Source: Sphaerimonospora sp050942215 (GTDB lineage: Bacteria; Actinomycetota; Actinomycetes; Streptosporangiales; Streptosporangiaceae). From it: a stretch of 64,000 bases of DNA. The translations under genes and the position numbers were made by a program. The DNA lies in NCBI RefSeq assembly GCF_050942215.1, contig NZ_CP192056.1:1674001-1738000 (forward strand). Direction: 5' to 3'. The first letter of the stretch is position 1; each line of letters begins with the position of its first letter. Below are positions 8,226-16,759 of the stretch, piece after piece. Under the pieces are notes generated by a model. It was not told where the DNA came from, did no database searches, and saw only the letters and a program-made list of their open reading frames with translations.

Positions 8226-8313
8226 CAGGTGACGGCGGTCAACGCCGAGGCCCACCCCCTGCCCTTCGAAACCGGCTCCTTCAACGCCGTCGTCAGCATC
8301 ACCGACGTCGGCA
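8226..8313 (+). pseudogene. Fragment of a SAM-dependent methyltransferase
   Basis: About 25 codons (VTAVNAEAHPLPFETGSFNA) match the post-motif II/III stretch of class I methyltransferases, where an acidic 'A..LPF..G.FD' segment is typical. No motif I or remainder is present on either side. It is joined directly to the integrase relic. Confidence 0.4.
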
Positions 8314-8433
8314 GAACGGGCCGGGCACGGTGCCGACATCATGCTCTGGGTCTATTCGAAGACCATCGACGGTCAGCGCGAAGTCGGCCGACCAGCGGAT
8401 CACGGCTGCCCTGACGGCATCAGGAGCGGAGGG
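8314..8433 (+). pseudogene. Relic of an AICE tyrosine integrase C-terminus
   Basis: The frame reads ERAGHGADIMLWVYSKTIDG then QREV, shifts by +1, and continues ADQRITAALTASGAEG. It is plainly homologous to the C-terminus of the intact-looking integrase end at about 26.1-26.2 kb (ERAGHGIDVMLRVYAKCIDG). It retains the box with the last catalytic His and the Tyr nucleophile (VYSK). It is the right-hand remnant of an older element at the same tRNA. Confidence 0.75.
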
Positions 8434-8435
8434 GA

Positions 8436-8464
8436 TTGTTCTTGATCGGTCTCGCGCGTACGAT
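8436..8464 (+). promoter_or_regulatory. Promoter of the small gene at 8472
   Basis: TTGTTC (8436-8441) and TACGAT (8459-8464) are separated by 17 bp. The predicted transcript start falls at 8471-8472, the A of the gene's ATG, so the message is leaderless. Confidence 0.5.
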
Positions 8465-8471
8465 CCCGCGC

Positions 8472-8696
8472 ATGTCGATCACTCACCAGTACGCCTACGT
8501 CTCTCCCTCGCGTCCCCTCGATGGTGAGTGCGTCTGGTACCGCTCAAACGATGAGGCGTACGACCTCATCCGAACGGGGAGCAACGGGAGGTTCCAGTAC
8601 CAGGTCTTCGACGCGCGTAATGGTCAGCACCTGCAAGTGTTCAGCTCATGGGACGACGGGTGGGGCTGGATCAAGGCGCAAGTTGACACGGAGTAG
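8472..8696 (+). CDS. Small hypothetical protein, leaderless
   Basis: 74-residue acidic/aromatic protein starting MSITHQYAYVSPSRP and ending WDDGWGWIKAQVDTE. The middle section (GRFQYQVFDARNGQHLQVFSS) looks like antiparallel beta strands. There is no SD, but a good -35/-10 pair puts the transcript start on the ATG. It lies inside the decayed right end of the older AICE, between the integrase relic and the att site, where the newer element has no counterpart gene. Family not recognised; a fold with paired beta hairpins is all that can be suggested. Confidence 0.55.
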   Translation: MSITHQYAYVSPSRPLDGECVWYRSNDEAYDLIRTGSNGRFQYQVFDARNGQHLQVFSSWDDGWGWIKAQVDTE

Positions 8697-8946
8697 GACA
8701 ACGACACGGTCAGGGGCCCCGGCTCAGGCGGGACCCTTCGGCGTACTCGGCTCGTTCCTCGGGGCGGGTCTCATCCCTCAGAGGTGGCGGAAACCCCGCG
8801 GCGACCTGCGGAAACTCGACCAACGTCATCCCGCGTATATCCCGTGACTGGCGACAAACGGGGGCTCTCGGTGGCGTACGGCTGCGCGGGCGGTCACGGG
8901 GCGATCGAAGAAAGCCCAGATCAGCCGGGGTTTGGGCTGATGGGAA

Positions 8947-8992
8947 GAGCGCGCCCTGCAGGATTCGAACCTGCGACCGTCGGATTAGAAGT
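8947..8992. repeat. attL: 3' half of tRNA-Arg left of the AICE
   Basis: Identical to 26467-26512 over 46 bp, from GAGCGCGCCC to TTAGAAGT; it covers the tRNA 3' end, T arm and anticodon loop but not the 5' half. Identity breaks after 8992. To its left, 8800-8946 is imperfectly similar to 26330-26466, which is the int-proximal end of an AICE, so this att is also the right end of an older element. Confidence 0.9.
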
Positions 8993-9545
8993 GGATCGCT
9001 GTTTCTCGGCCCGATGTAGCGCTGACCTGCGCGTGATCCCTCGGGTTTCGCTGTCAAAGGGAAGATCATTCCGAGCATGTTCCGGATCTTGGAATGCGCG
9101 CCCGCGCACGCCTCGCCCGCCTGAACGCCCCGTATGCCTCGACCCACCGCGAAGCGGCAGCGGGCCGGCGACGGAGGGGCAAGCCCGTCTTCGTGTGTAC
9201 CCTAGCTAGCCGGCCGCCGTTCCTCGATCATTGGATGCCAACGGTCACAGACGGGCTTGAGCCGTAGGAGACGGTCTGCTGGGCTCTGCCTGGGTCGCGG
9301 CAGGCGGGACGATCAGGCTTCCACCTCAGCCAGCTACGGCCTGCGGCTCACGCTCGGGCTCACCCCGGAGCCGAGGCCCCCGCCGGAGGCATTCATATCC
9401 CGACGCCGCGGACTGCTACGCTCGAAGAGCCGCTACCACATGGCACGCCGCACGTACGTGTGGCATTTCGGACACGCGCTGGCTACAGGGATGCCAAGCG
9501 CACTCGGGTGGAGCGACATTCGTTCCGTACCGGAGACGAAGAATT
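8993..9545. other. Left end of the AICE, no gene seen
   Basis: 553 bp between attL and the first small gene. Open frames here have no SD and unlikely composition. The word TACCCTAGCTAGCC near 9200 is the only AT-richer patch. Binding sites for Int/Xis would be expected near the att edge but are not identifiable. Confidence 0.4.
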
Positions 9546-9755
9546 ATGTCCACTGCCATGTGGGTGCTTGCTGGCATCTTGGCTCCTATCCTCCTCCCCA
9601 TCCCCCTCTTGATGCGGGCGGCTGTCTCCGCGAAGGAGGAGCACAGCCGGAAGGCCGCCATGAAAGCACTGGAACTGGCGCTCAACACCGTCGTGAAGGT
9701 GCTGGAGCTTGTTCTCGACGCAGTTGTGAGGCTGGCACGGGGCAACAGGCCGTAG
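9546..9755 (+). CDS. Small membrane-anchored hypothetical protein
   Basis: 69 residues. Residues 5-25 (MWVLAGILAPILLPIPLLM) form one transmembrane helix; the rest (AMKALELALNTVVKVLELVL) is an amphipathic heptad-like helix ending in RLARGNRP. A purine-rich stretch (GGAGACGAAG) lies 6-16 nt before ATG 9546. The gene sits in AICE cargo just left of the IS481 insertion. A short TM helix plus amphipathic helix is seen in small toxins, phage holin-like proteins and transfer-associated Spd proteins; no choice can be made. Confidence 0.45.
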   Translation: MSTAMWVLAGILAPILLPIPLLMRAAVSAKEEHSRKAAMKALELALNTVVKVLELVLDAVVRLARGNRP

Positions 9756-9882
9756 TTCAGCGGCCCGAACAGCCGCCGTCCGGGACCGGCCTCCAGGCCG
9801 CATGCCCGGACGGCGGGCGGGCGAGGCGCCGCGTTGCGGCGCCTCGCCGCCTTGATCCCCTACAGGCTCAATTCGGCAGCTG

Positions 9883-9897
9883 GGTGTATTAAGGCAG
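9883..9897. repeat. Target-site duplication, left of IS481 element
   Basis: GGTGTATTAAGGCAG, exactly repeated at 11896-11910 on the far side of the IS. Confidence 0.85.
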
Positions 9898-11895
9898 TGT
9901 CCTGTCCCGCGACATGCTTGACACATCAGTCCCAGGACATGTTTGACAGGTGCCGTTGTCGGCCGATCTTTCGTGCGTCGTTTGCGGGTGGCGCACGTCA
10001 GGAGGCCGGGATTGGCCCTGGTCGATTTGTCGGTTGTCGAGCAGCGTTATCGGGCGGTTCTGGCGGTGCTCGCCGGTGCGAGTGTGACGGAGACCGCCGC
10101 GCAATTCGGAGTATCGCGGCAGACGGTGCATTCCTGGCTGCGCCGGTATCGGGAATCGGGGCTGGCGGGGCTGGCCGACCGTTCCCGCCGTCCGATGTCC
10201 TCGCCGTCGCAGTTATCGCCGGAGGTGGAGGCGGTGGTGTGTGAGCTGCGGCGCGAGCACCCCCGATGGGGCCCGGTCCGCTTGGTGCACGAGGCCGAAC
10301 GCCTCGGGGTGCGGCCGGTCCCGTCCCGGATGGGGGTGTATCGGGCGCTGGTGCGGCATGGCCTGATCACCCCGCGGCAGCGGCGCAGACGCCGGGAGGA
10401 CTACCTGCGGTGGGAACGGCCGGCACCGATGGACTTGTGGCAGATGGACATCGTCGGCGGGGTGTTCCTGGCCGACGGCACCGAGGCGAAAATCGTCACC
10501 GGGATCGACGACCATTCCCGCTACTGCGTGATCGCCGCTGTAGTGGCCCGTCCCACCGGGCGGGCGGTATGCCTGGCCTTCGCCCACGCGCTACAGACCT
10601 TCGGCGTGCCCAATGAGGTGCTCACGGACAATGGCAAGCAGTTCACCGACCGGTTCGGCAAGGGCGGGGAGGTGCTGTTCGACCGGATCTGCCGGGACAA
10701 CGGCATCACCCACCGGCTGACCCAGCCCCGCTCGCCGACCACGACCGGGAAGGTGGAGCGCTTCCACCAGACGCTGCGCCGCGAGTTGCTGGACGATGCG
10801 GTGCCGTTCGCCGACCTGGGATCGGCGCAGGCCGCACTGGACGCCTGGGTCGCCGAGTACAACACCCGCCGACCGCACCAGGCGATGGGGATGGCCTGCC
10901 CGGCCGAGCGATTCACGCCCAAGACCGACCCGCGGGAGGAGTTGCTGCCGCTGCGGCTGCCGGGAGCCCTGAAAGCGGTTAACGGGCAGGTTATCGCCCA
11001 GCCGCAGCCCGCACCGGCGTCGGATCTCGACACGCCGGCCCGCTCCGAGGACGGGCCAGGGGCCGACGCGCTAGCTGACGAGGTGGCGGCCCGGGCGTGG
11101 TCGGGCGGGCCGGTGGAGTTCGACCGCGTCGTGTCCGCCAGCGGGGACATGTTCGTGGCGGGCCGTCAGTTCTGGCTCGGCCCGGACCGGGCCGGGGTGA
11201 CCGTGACGTTCTGGGCCGACACCGACGTCATCCACCTCCTGGTCGCCGGGGTCCGGCTGAAGAGCTTCCGCTCCCACCTGTCCAACGCGGACCTGGCCAA
11301 ACTCGCCGCCAACGGGGGACGTGCGGCGGGGCCGGCGCCGCTGCCGTCGGCCGAGCCGGGTACCGCGGTGGAGGTCGACCGGACCGTCAGCCGATCGGGC
11401 ACGGTCAGCCTGGCCGGGCGCGTCGTGCTCGCGGCCGAGATCCTTAACGGCCGTCGCGTCACCGTCCGGATCGAGGAGCACACCCTGATGTTCTTCGACC
11501 CCGAAACCCGGGAGTTGCTGCGCACCCGGCACAACCCGATCAGCTGGGAGCGGCTACGCCACTTGCGGGATGCCCGCCCGGCCGGGCCGCCACCCCGCCC
11601 GTCGGTCGAGCCGGTCACCGTGCAGCGGGTCGCCAGCAACAGCGGGGTCATCATGGTCGCCGGGCAGAAGGTCGCCCTCGGCCGCATCCACGCCCGCGCG
11701 ATCGTGACCGTGCACGTCAGCGACACCACACTGACCATTGAACTGCCCGACGACACCCGCGTGGTCCGCCGCACCACGACCCAGCCCGTCCGCAGTATCA
11801 AAGCGGCCCGGCCCCGCAAGGCCGGTCATGTTTCCTAGAGTGCCCGTCAAGCATGTGGTGGGACAGAACTGTCAATCATGTCGTGGGACTAGACA
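9898..11895 (+). mobile_element. IS481-family insertion sequence, 1,998 bp
   Basis: Begins TGTCCTGTCCCGCGACATG and ends with the imperfect complement (…CATGTCGTGGGACTAGACA). Inside each terminus a second, related copy of the 'TGTCCCxxxACATGxTTGACA' unit occurs, so each end has two tandem transposase-binding repeats. Flanked by a 15-bp target duplication. One transposase gene, transcribed rightward, fills the element. The frame is intact. Confidence 0.88.
10012..11838 (+). CDS. IS481-family DDE transposase with repeated C-terminal module
   Basis: 608 residues from TTG 10012, chosen for a perfect SD (AGGAGG, 10000-10005) 6 nt upstream; an in-frame TTG at 9943 has none. Order: helix-turn-helix (about 20-65, AAQFGVSRQTVHSWLRRYRE), second HTH (75-130), rve integrase core (about 135-300) with catalytic Asp in QMDIVGG, Asp in LTDNGKQF and Glu in GKVERFHQ. 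After the core come three related beta-rich repeats of about 60-75 residues, each opening R.V..SG...VAG and containing a VTV strand. Most IS481 enzymes have about 300-400 residues, so the tail is unusually long. Confidence 0.88.
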   Translation: MALVDLSVVEQRYRAVLAVLAGASVTETAAQFGVSRQTVHSWLRRYRESGLAGLADRSRRPMSSPSQLSPEVEAVVCELRREHPRWGPVRLVHEAERLGVRPVPSRMGVYRALVRHGLITPRQRRRRREDYLRWERPAPMDLWQMDIVGGVFLADGTEAKIVTGIDDHSRYCVIAAVVARPTGRAVCLAFAHALQTFGVPNEVLTDNGKQFTDRFGKGGEVLFDRICRDNGITHRLTQPRSPTTTGKVERFHQTLRRELLDDAVPFADLGSAQAALDAWVAEYNTRRPHQAMGMACPAERFTPKTDPREELLPLRLPGALKAVNGQVIAQPQPAPASDLDTPARSEDGPGADALADEVAARAWSGGPVEFDRVVSASGDMFVAGRQFWLGPDRAGVTVTFWADTDVIHLLVAGVRLKSFRSHLSNADLAKLAANGGRAAGPAPLPSAEPGTAVEVDRTVSRSGTVSLAGRVVLAAEILNGRRVTVRIEEHTLMFFDPETRELLRTRHNPISWERLRHLRDARPAGPPPRPSVEPVTVQRVASNSGVIMVAGQKVALGRIHARAIVTVHVSDTTLTIELPDDTRVVRRTTTQPVRSIKAARPRKAGHVS

Positions 11896-11910
11896 GGTGT
11901 ATTAAGGCAG
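11896..11910. repeat. Target-site duplication, right of IS481 element
   Basis: Second copy of GGTGTATTAAGGCAG; see 9883-9897. Confidence 0.85.
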
Positions 11911-11945
11911 CCCCGCATTCTTCTGCGAGTGGCCGCCTGGTGTCG

Positions 11946-14135
11946 TCATGCAGGTGAATCGCTTTCCCCACTCCCGAGCCGCAGGAGATGATCAAGTTCA
12001 TCGGGTGTGTGCTCGGAGGGAAACGCGGTATCCAGCGAAGAGAGCAGCAGCTCCGACGGTACCTCTAGCTGGGCTCCTAGTGTCTTGACGAGAAGGCCCA
12101 TCTCCGCCCGTAACGTCGTAAGCGCCTCTGCGAGCATATGTTGCTGAGCAGGATCGCGCGGGACAGTAATTTCCTGATTCAGGAAAGCGTCTTCCTGCAG
12201 ATAGCGTCGGTTGGTTGCTCCAGGAGACGCCTTTATACAAAAAGCCTGAAACAATCGGGACTGCGTGAAATGTTGCAGCAACTCCGGGAGCAGTTGCTGA
12301 TCGTCCACGTCATAGGTCCAGAAGTTCCCGGTAATGATGGCGCCGTGGCATTCTTCAGGAACGATGCCGAACGCTCCATTTCGGGCGTCAATCTTCGATA
12401 GAGCGAATTGTCCCGCTTCTATTCGGAACTGCCGCTTAGTGCCAATCTGGATACCCAGACACTCATCTCTCAGAGTGATGCCACGTCCCTTGACCCGGAT
12501 GGTGATTCGCTTATATAGCTCATCGTCTTCGATCTCGACGACGTCTCTGCGTCGAAGTAGTACGTCGCCGAAACGAAGCCGTACGCGGTCATGCTGCGCG
12601 CACTGGCGGATCGATTCAGTCGCAGCGGCAATCTCTAGCTGCCTCCGCTTGAGTGTCTCCGCTTCGTTCGACAGAAGCATCAGAAGATCTGTAGTGGGCC
12701 GAACCGATAGAACCTCCCGCTTTGGGTTATATCGATCTAGGCTAACGCTATCGTTCTCTAGTAATGCTTCGCAGTCCTCAAACCATGCGTCCGGAGAAGT
12801 GTCGTCTCGCTTCTGGATGAGCCGTAGGCATTCTGCGAGCTCTTCACTTCTTAGCGGTTGCGTTTTCGTGTACTGCTTACGTCCCTCCGGCGGAAGCAAT
12901 TGATAGTAGAGGATGCGGCCATCTGCTTTTTCACGGTCGAGAAAGAGGATGTTCGACTCGATATCGGTGTAAGGCTCAAATACACCTTTTGGCAGCTTCA
13001 CGATTGTGTGTAGACCATGATCCGCCACCATCATTCGACGCACTCGGGCAGCTACCCCAGGGTAGAATAGGGTTGTGTTGGGCACGACAATTGCTGCTCG
13101 TCCAGCACGTCCAGGTCTCCCACTTACACGAAGTCGACGCATGATCAGCTGCAAGAATAGAAGCGCAGTCTCCGACGTCTGCATGTCGGCAGGAAAGTTG
13201 TTTTTGATGCCGGGTTCTTCCTCGCCACCGAAGGGCGGGTTCGTAAGAATAATGTCGACTCGGTCTCGATCGCCTATTTCTGCCAGCTTTGTGCTTAGAG
13301 AATTGCCGTAGGCGATGGAAGGGAACTCCAGGCCGTGCAGCAGGAGATTCATCTGCGCAAGCATGTAAGGAAGCTGCTTTGCCTCTTGTCCCCGCAGTGT
13401 CTCCCGCTGCAAGATCCTTCTATCCTCGACAGTCTTACACTGCGCTTGGAGATGCTGAAGCGCCTGAACGAGGAAACCCCCAGTACCGCAGGCGGGGTCA
13501 AGAACGACCTCACCAATCTGAGGGTCGAGAGCGTCGACCATGAACTTTACGACTGGCCGCGGAGTATAGAATTCCCCCGAATCTCCTGCTGCGTCGCGCA
13601 TCTCCCGCAACATAGATTCGTAGAGGTGACTTAGTGTATAGATCTCTTCCGAAGAATCGAAATGTAGGCCGCTTACCCGGTCCAAGACATCTCGAAGCAG
13701 GTAGCCGGACTCCATCCTATTGACAACGCCGCGAAAGACGTTGGCAACTACATCTCGCCGGCCGGCGCCACCATGGGATTGAAGGGACCGTAGGTATTTC
13801 AGAAGACCCTGCCCACGGACTCCATTGGGCAGGATAACCTCTTCGTGATTAATGAATGCCAAGAGCTCCGGGCCGGTCAATCTACAAGCTGGGCCAGCCC
13901 AGTCTCGCCAGCGGTAAGGGGCCTGAATGACCGGTTGGAACTTCGCTCCGGCTAGAGTGGCTTCTTCCTCAAGCACCCGCTCGGTGTCATCAAGGAATTT
14001 CAGGAAAAGAATCCAGGTGAGCATTGGTAGGCGATCAAGCTCACCATTGAGGCCCTTGTCTTTCCGCATGGTGTCGCGCGCTGATTTCAATATAAGCGCT
14101 AGCCGCTGGGCTGTGGTCATGACTTGGTGCTTCAC
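11946..14135 (-). CDS. hsdM: Type I restriction HsdM with fused HsdS recognition domain
   Basis: 729 residues from GTG 14135, 8 nt after GGAAGGGA; a TTG 18 nt further upstream abuts hsdR but has no spaced SD. N-terminal HsdM helical domain (1-150), then the N6-adenine methyltransferase with motif I DPACGTGGF (213-221) and motif IV NPPFGG (299-304). From about residue 500 the protein becomes a coiled stretch followed by an HsdS-like target recognition domain, with ASPGATNRRYLQ and 'ITVPRDPAQQHMLAEALTTL' as in S subunits. Only one TRD is present and no separate hsdS exists, so a dimer would read a palindromic bipartite site. Codon use is much AT-richer than the neighbours, indicating transfer. 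Confidence 0.85.
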   Translation of the reverse strand: MKHQVMTTAQRLALILKSARDTMRKDKGLNGELDRLPMLTWILFLKFLDDTERVLEEEATLAGAKFQPVIQAPYRWRDWAGPACRLTGPELLAFINHEEVILPNGVRGQGLLKYLRSLQSHGGAGRRDVVANVFRGVVNRMESGYLLRDVLDRVSGLHFDSSEEIYTLSHLYESMLREMRDAAGDSGEFYTPRPVVKFMVDALDPQIGEVVLDPACGTGGFLVQALQHLQAQCKTVEDRRILQRETLRGQEAKQLPYMLAQMNLLLHGLEFPSIAYGNSLSTKLAEIGDRDRVDIILTNPPFGGEEEPGIKNNFPADMQTSETALLFLQLIMRRLRVSGRPGRAGRAAIVVPNTTLFYPGVAARVRRMMVADHGLHTIVKLPKGVFEPYTDIESNILFLDREKADGRILYYQLLPPEGRKQYTKTQPLRSEELAECLRLIQKRDDTSPDAWFEDCEALLENDSVSLDRYNPKREVLSVRPTTDLLMLLSNEAETLKRRQLEIAAATESIRQCAQHDRVRLRFGDVLLRRRDVVEIEDDELYKRITIRVKGRGITLRDECLGIQIGTKRQFRIEAGQFALSKIDARNGAFGIVPEECHGAIITGNFWTYDVDDQQLLPELLQHFTQSRLFQAFCIKASPGATNRRYLQEDAFLNQEITVPRDPAQQHMLAEALTTLRAEMGLLVKTLGAQLEVPSELLLSSLDTAFPSEHTPDELDHLLRLGSGESDSPA

Positions 14136-14153
14136 TCGGGATTTCCCTTCCAA

Positions 14154-16514
14154 TTATGCTGCGTAGAGTTCTTCTTGAAGCCTGCTCACGGCTTGGCGTA
14201 GTGAATCAACGCCGCCAAACAATGCGGCGATTTCCCGTACGTTACCGTGATCGGAGATGGGCTTGAGCTTCAACACATCCGGAAGCTTGAACTGTGCCAT
14301 CCCATGTTCAGCATACTTGTCGAGGAGTTCATGCAGTACCGCCTTGGCCGATGGGCCATAGAGGTCAAAGAAGCCGGTTCGCTCCTTAATGAGACGCTGT
14401 GCACGTTCCCGACGAGTTCGCAGTGGTGCGTTGAAGGCGAAGTGACAAAGAAGGTCGAAAGGGTCGGATTCGGGCATTCCGGCTGCAGATGCAAGCTTGT
14501 CGAAGTCAATGCCTCGCTCCTCAAGCCGTTCGATAATTTCTGCACGTTTCGCCATGTCTGCCCAACCCTCGCGAAGAGCCAAACTAGAGCTGTAGAGCGA
14601 GCGGATGGTTTTAGCCGTGTAGTCGGAATAAGAAACGACCCGAAGTTGCTTGCCTTGCGTGTCTAGCTCGTAGACAAGGTGATGAGCTATTTCAACAATC
14701 CCGCCGTCGAAATAATACTTACGGCGCTCTGTCGTATGGTCTGCATCATCCAAGATGACGGGCCGATCAACGGAAGGATCGATTACTTCCTCGTCATCGG
14801 TGATCAAGTCGATGCGGGTCTCTTCACCCTCATCATCTATGTGAATCTCGTCCACATAGGCTGGTTCGCCATCAAACTCTGGATCAGCGAACATGCGTGT
14901 AGCTGATCCAGTGTAGTCGAGTATAGTGAAGTAATACTTACCGTAATCATCTCGAACTCGTGTCCCGCGACCGATGATCTGCTTGAATTCGGAGATAGAG
15001 CCTACTACACGTGCCAACACAATGTTCTGTACCGTTGGAGCATCAACGCCTGTTGTGAGCAGCTGTGATGTTGTAAGAATAACCGGGCTACTTGTCTCAA
15101 CGTCCTGAAATTTACTCAAGTGTGCTCGGCCGATTGCTCCCTCGTCGGCGGTTACCCTGCATACGTAATCGGGTGTAGCAAGGGCGAGATCGGCATTATG
15201 ATTGTTAAGAAGGCGTCGCATTTCGTCGGCATGTTCCTGATCCACACAGAAGACTATAGTTTTGGCGCTTCGATCTGTGCTGTGCATATAGTCGGCGAGG
15301 TGTCGAGCGATTGCGTCTGTGCGTGAGCGTAAGGCTACGATGCGCTCAAAATCTTGTGTACGGTACTCCCTATCGGGAATCTCGCGGCCGTACCGATCTA
15401 GATCACCCTGCGTCGGACGCCAGCCAGCCGCATCTACGGTAGTAATTATCCGGTGCACGCGGTAGGGAGCCAGGAAGCCATCTTGGATACCTTGGCGCAA
15501 TGAGTAGCTGTAAACAGGATTGCCAAAATAAGCATATGTGTCTCGGTTATCATTCCGCAGCGGCGTTGCAGTCAGTCCTAGCTGTACGGCCGGCTTGAAA
15601 TACTCAAGTATTTCTCTCCAACTGCTTCCTTCGTTGGCCGAGCCGCGGTGGCATTCATCTACTATTACGAGGTCGAAAAAGTCGGTTGGGTACCGCCGAT
15701 AGAGTCCTGGACGTTTTTCATCCCTAGCGATCGCCTGGTAGATGGCGAAGTAGATTTCGCGGCTTGTCGGTGCTAATCCGCTTTCGATCTTAATCGCAGC
15801 ATCACCAAACGCGGCGAAGTCGCGATTCATTGGATCGTCGACCAGAACGTTACGGTCGGCCAGGTAGAGGATACGAGGTCTCCGGTGTTCGCCGTGCCTA
15901 TTCCATCTGGAGTTCCAGAGCTTCCAGCAGATCTGAAAGGCTGTTGCCGTTTTCCCTGTGCCCGTTGCCATGGTGAGGAGTATTCGCCTCTGGCCCTTGG
16001 CGATTGCTTCAATGGCGCGATTAATCGCTACTTCCTGGTAGTAGCGCGGCTTTTTCCCCGCCGCAAGATTATATGGTTCGAGGATTGTGGAACGCTGACT
16101 GCTTCCTAGTTGGGCCGCCCGCAAGTATCTATCGAGAAGCTCAGCTGGAGCTGGATAACGTTCCACCCTGCTTTCGCGGCCGGTAGTGAAATCATGCTCA
16201 ATAATCTCCCTGCCATTTGTGGAGTAGGCGAACATCAATCCCAAGATCAGGGCGTATTCCTTCGCCTGCTGGAGTCCTTCTCCGGCTGTCTTGTAGTTTG
16301 CCTTTGCTTCCACAACTGCAATGGGGAAATCGCGTGTATACCTTAGAATGAAGTCCGCGCGCTTGGGTTTCCCCCGTCGGACGCCCGAAGCAAGTGGGAT
16401 AATCCGGCCGTCAGTGAATGTGCGTTGCTCGGTGAATGAGTGCGGCTCGTTGTCCCAGCCAGCTGCTACAAGGCGAGGAACAACTTCCTTCCGGCATGTA
16501 TCGGCCTCGTTCAC
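14154..16514 (-). CDS. hsdR: Type I restriction endonuclease subunit HsdR
   Basis: 786 residues. Nuclease domain: Asp54 in RADFIL and Glu69-x-Lys71 in VVEAK form the PD-(D/E)xK site. SF2 translocase: Walker A MATGTGKTA (182-190), DEAD box VIVDECHRG (284-291), motif III LTATP and motif VI IIGRGTR. The C-terminal helical region binds HsdM. It cleaves unmethylated DNA after ATP-driven translocation. hsdR precedes hsdMS with 18 bp between stop and the chosen GTG, so they form one operon. AT-rich codons (ATA, TTA, AGA) stand out from the host. Upstream lies a 9-bp inverted repeat that could be an operator. Confidence 0.92.
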   Translation of the reverse strand: MNEADTCRKEVVPRLVAAGWDNEPHSFTEQRTFTDGRIIPLASGVRRGKPKRADFILRYTRDFPIAVVEAKANYKTAGEGLQQAKEYALILGLMFAYSTNGREIIEHDFTTGRESRVERYPAPAELLDRYLRAAQLGSSQRSTILEPYNLAAGKKPRYYQEVAINRAIEAIAKGQRRILLTMATGTGKTATAFQICWKLWNSRWNRHGEHRRPRILYLADRNVLVDDPMNRDFAAFGDAAIKIESGLAPTSREIYFAIYQAIARDEKRPGLYRRYPTDFFDLVIVDECHRGSANEGSSWREILEYFKPAVQLGLTATPLRNDNRDTYAYFGNPVYSYSLRQGIQDGFLAPYRVHRIITTVDAAGWRPTQGDLDRYGREIPDREYRTQDFERIVALRSRTDAIARHLADYMHSTDRSAKTIVFCVDQEHADEMRRLLNNHNADLALATPDYVCRVTADEGAIGRAHLSKFQDVETSSPVILTTSQLLTTGVDAPTVQNIVLARVVGSISEFKQIIGRGTRVRDDYGKYYFTILDYTGSATRMFADPEFDGEPAYVDEIHIDDEGEETRIDLITDDEEVIDPSVDRPVILDDADHTTERRKYYFDGGIVEIAHHLVYELDTQGKQLRVVSYSDYTAKTIRSLYSSSLALREGWADMAKRAEIIERLEERGIDFDKLASAAGMPESDPFDLLCHFAFNAPLRTRRERAQRLIKERTGFFDLYGPSAKAVLHELLDKYAEHGMAQFKLPDVLKLKPISDHGNVREIAALFGGVDSLRQAVSRLQEELYAA

Positions 16515-16614
16515 GACTGGCGCTCCTAGCGAGGTTTCCTATCCAGTGGTAAGTGCGATCTCGTCACTATCTGCAACGGAAGGCCATACTCTACCAATAG
16601 GGGGAGTTGTCTTG

Positions 16615-16640
16615 GAAGCTACACTTTGCACTGTAGCTTC
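16615..16640. promoter_or_regulatory. Inverted repeat between hsdR and the Nudix gene
   Basis: GAAGCTACA (16615-16623), 8-nt spacer, TGTAGCTTC (16632-16640): perfect 9-bp arms in the 245-bp gap between divergent genes, about 100 bp ahead of hsdR. The size suits a dimeric regulator. A terminator is less likely because both flanking genes point away. Confidence 0.45.
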
Positions 16641-16759
16641 GGCCTCGGCCGCACTGGTGCCGCACGGGAGCAGCCGAACTGGATGCCTCGAGTCCTTCAG
16701 CGTTGCCGTCAGGGAAGAGGAAGGTGTACGGACTGAGGGGTAAACGGTAGCGTCGCGAT

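Noticed and set aside
8710..9147. Minus-strand frame across attL
   Set aside because: It runs through the tRNA-derived att sequence and has no start signal.
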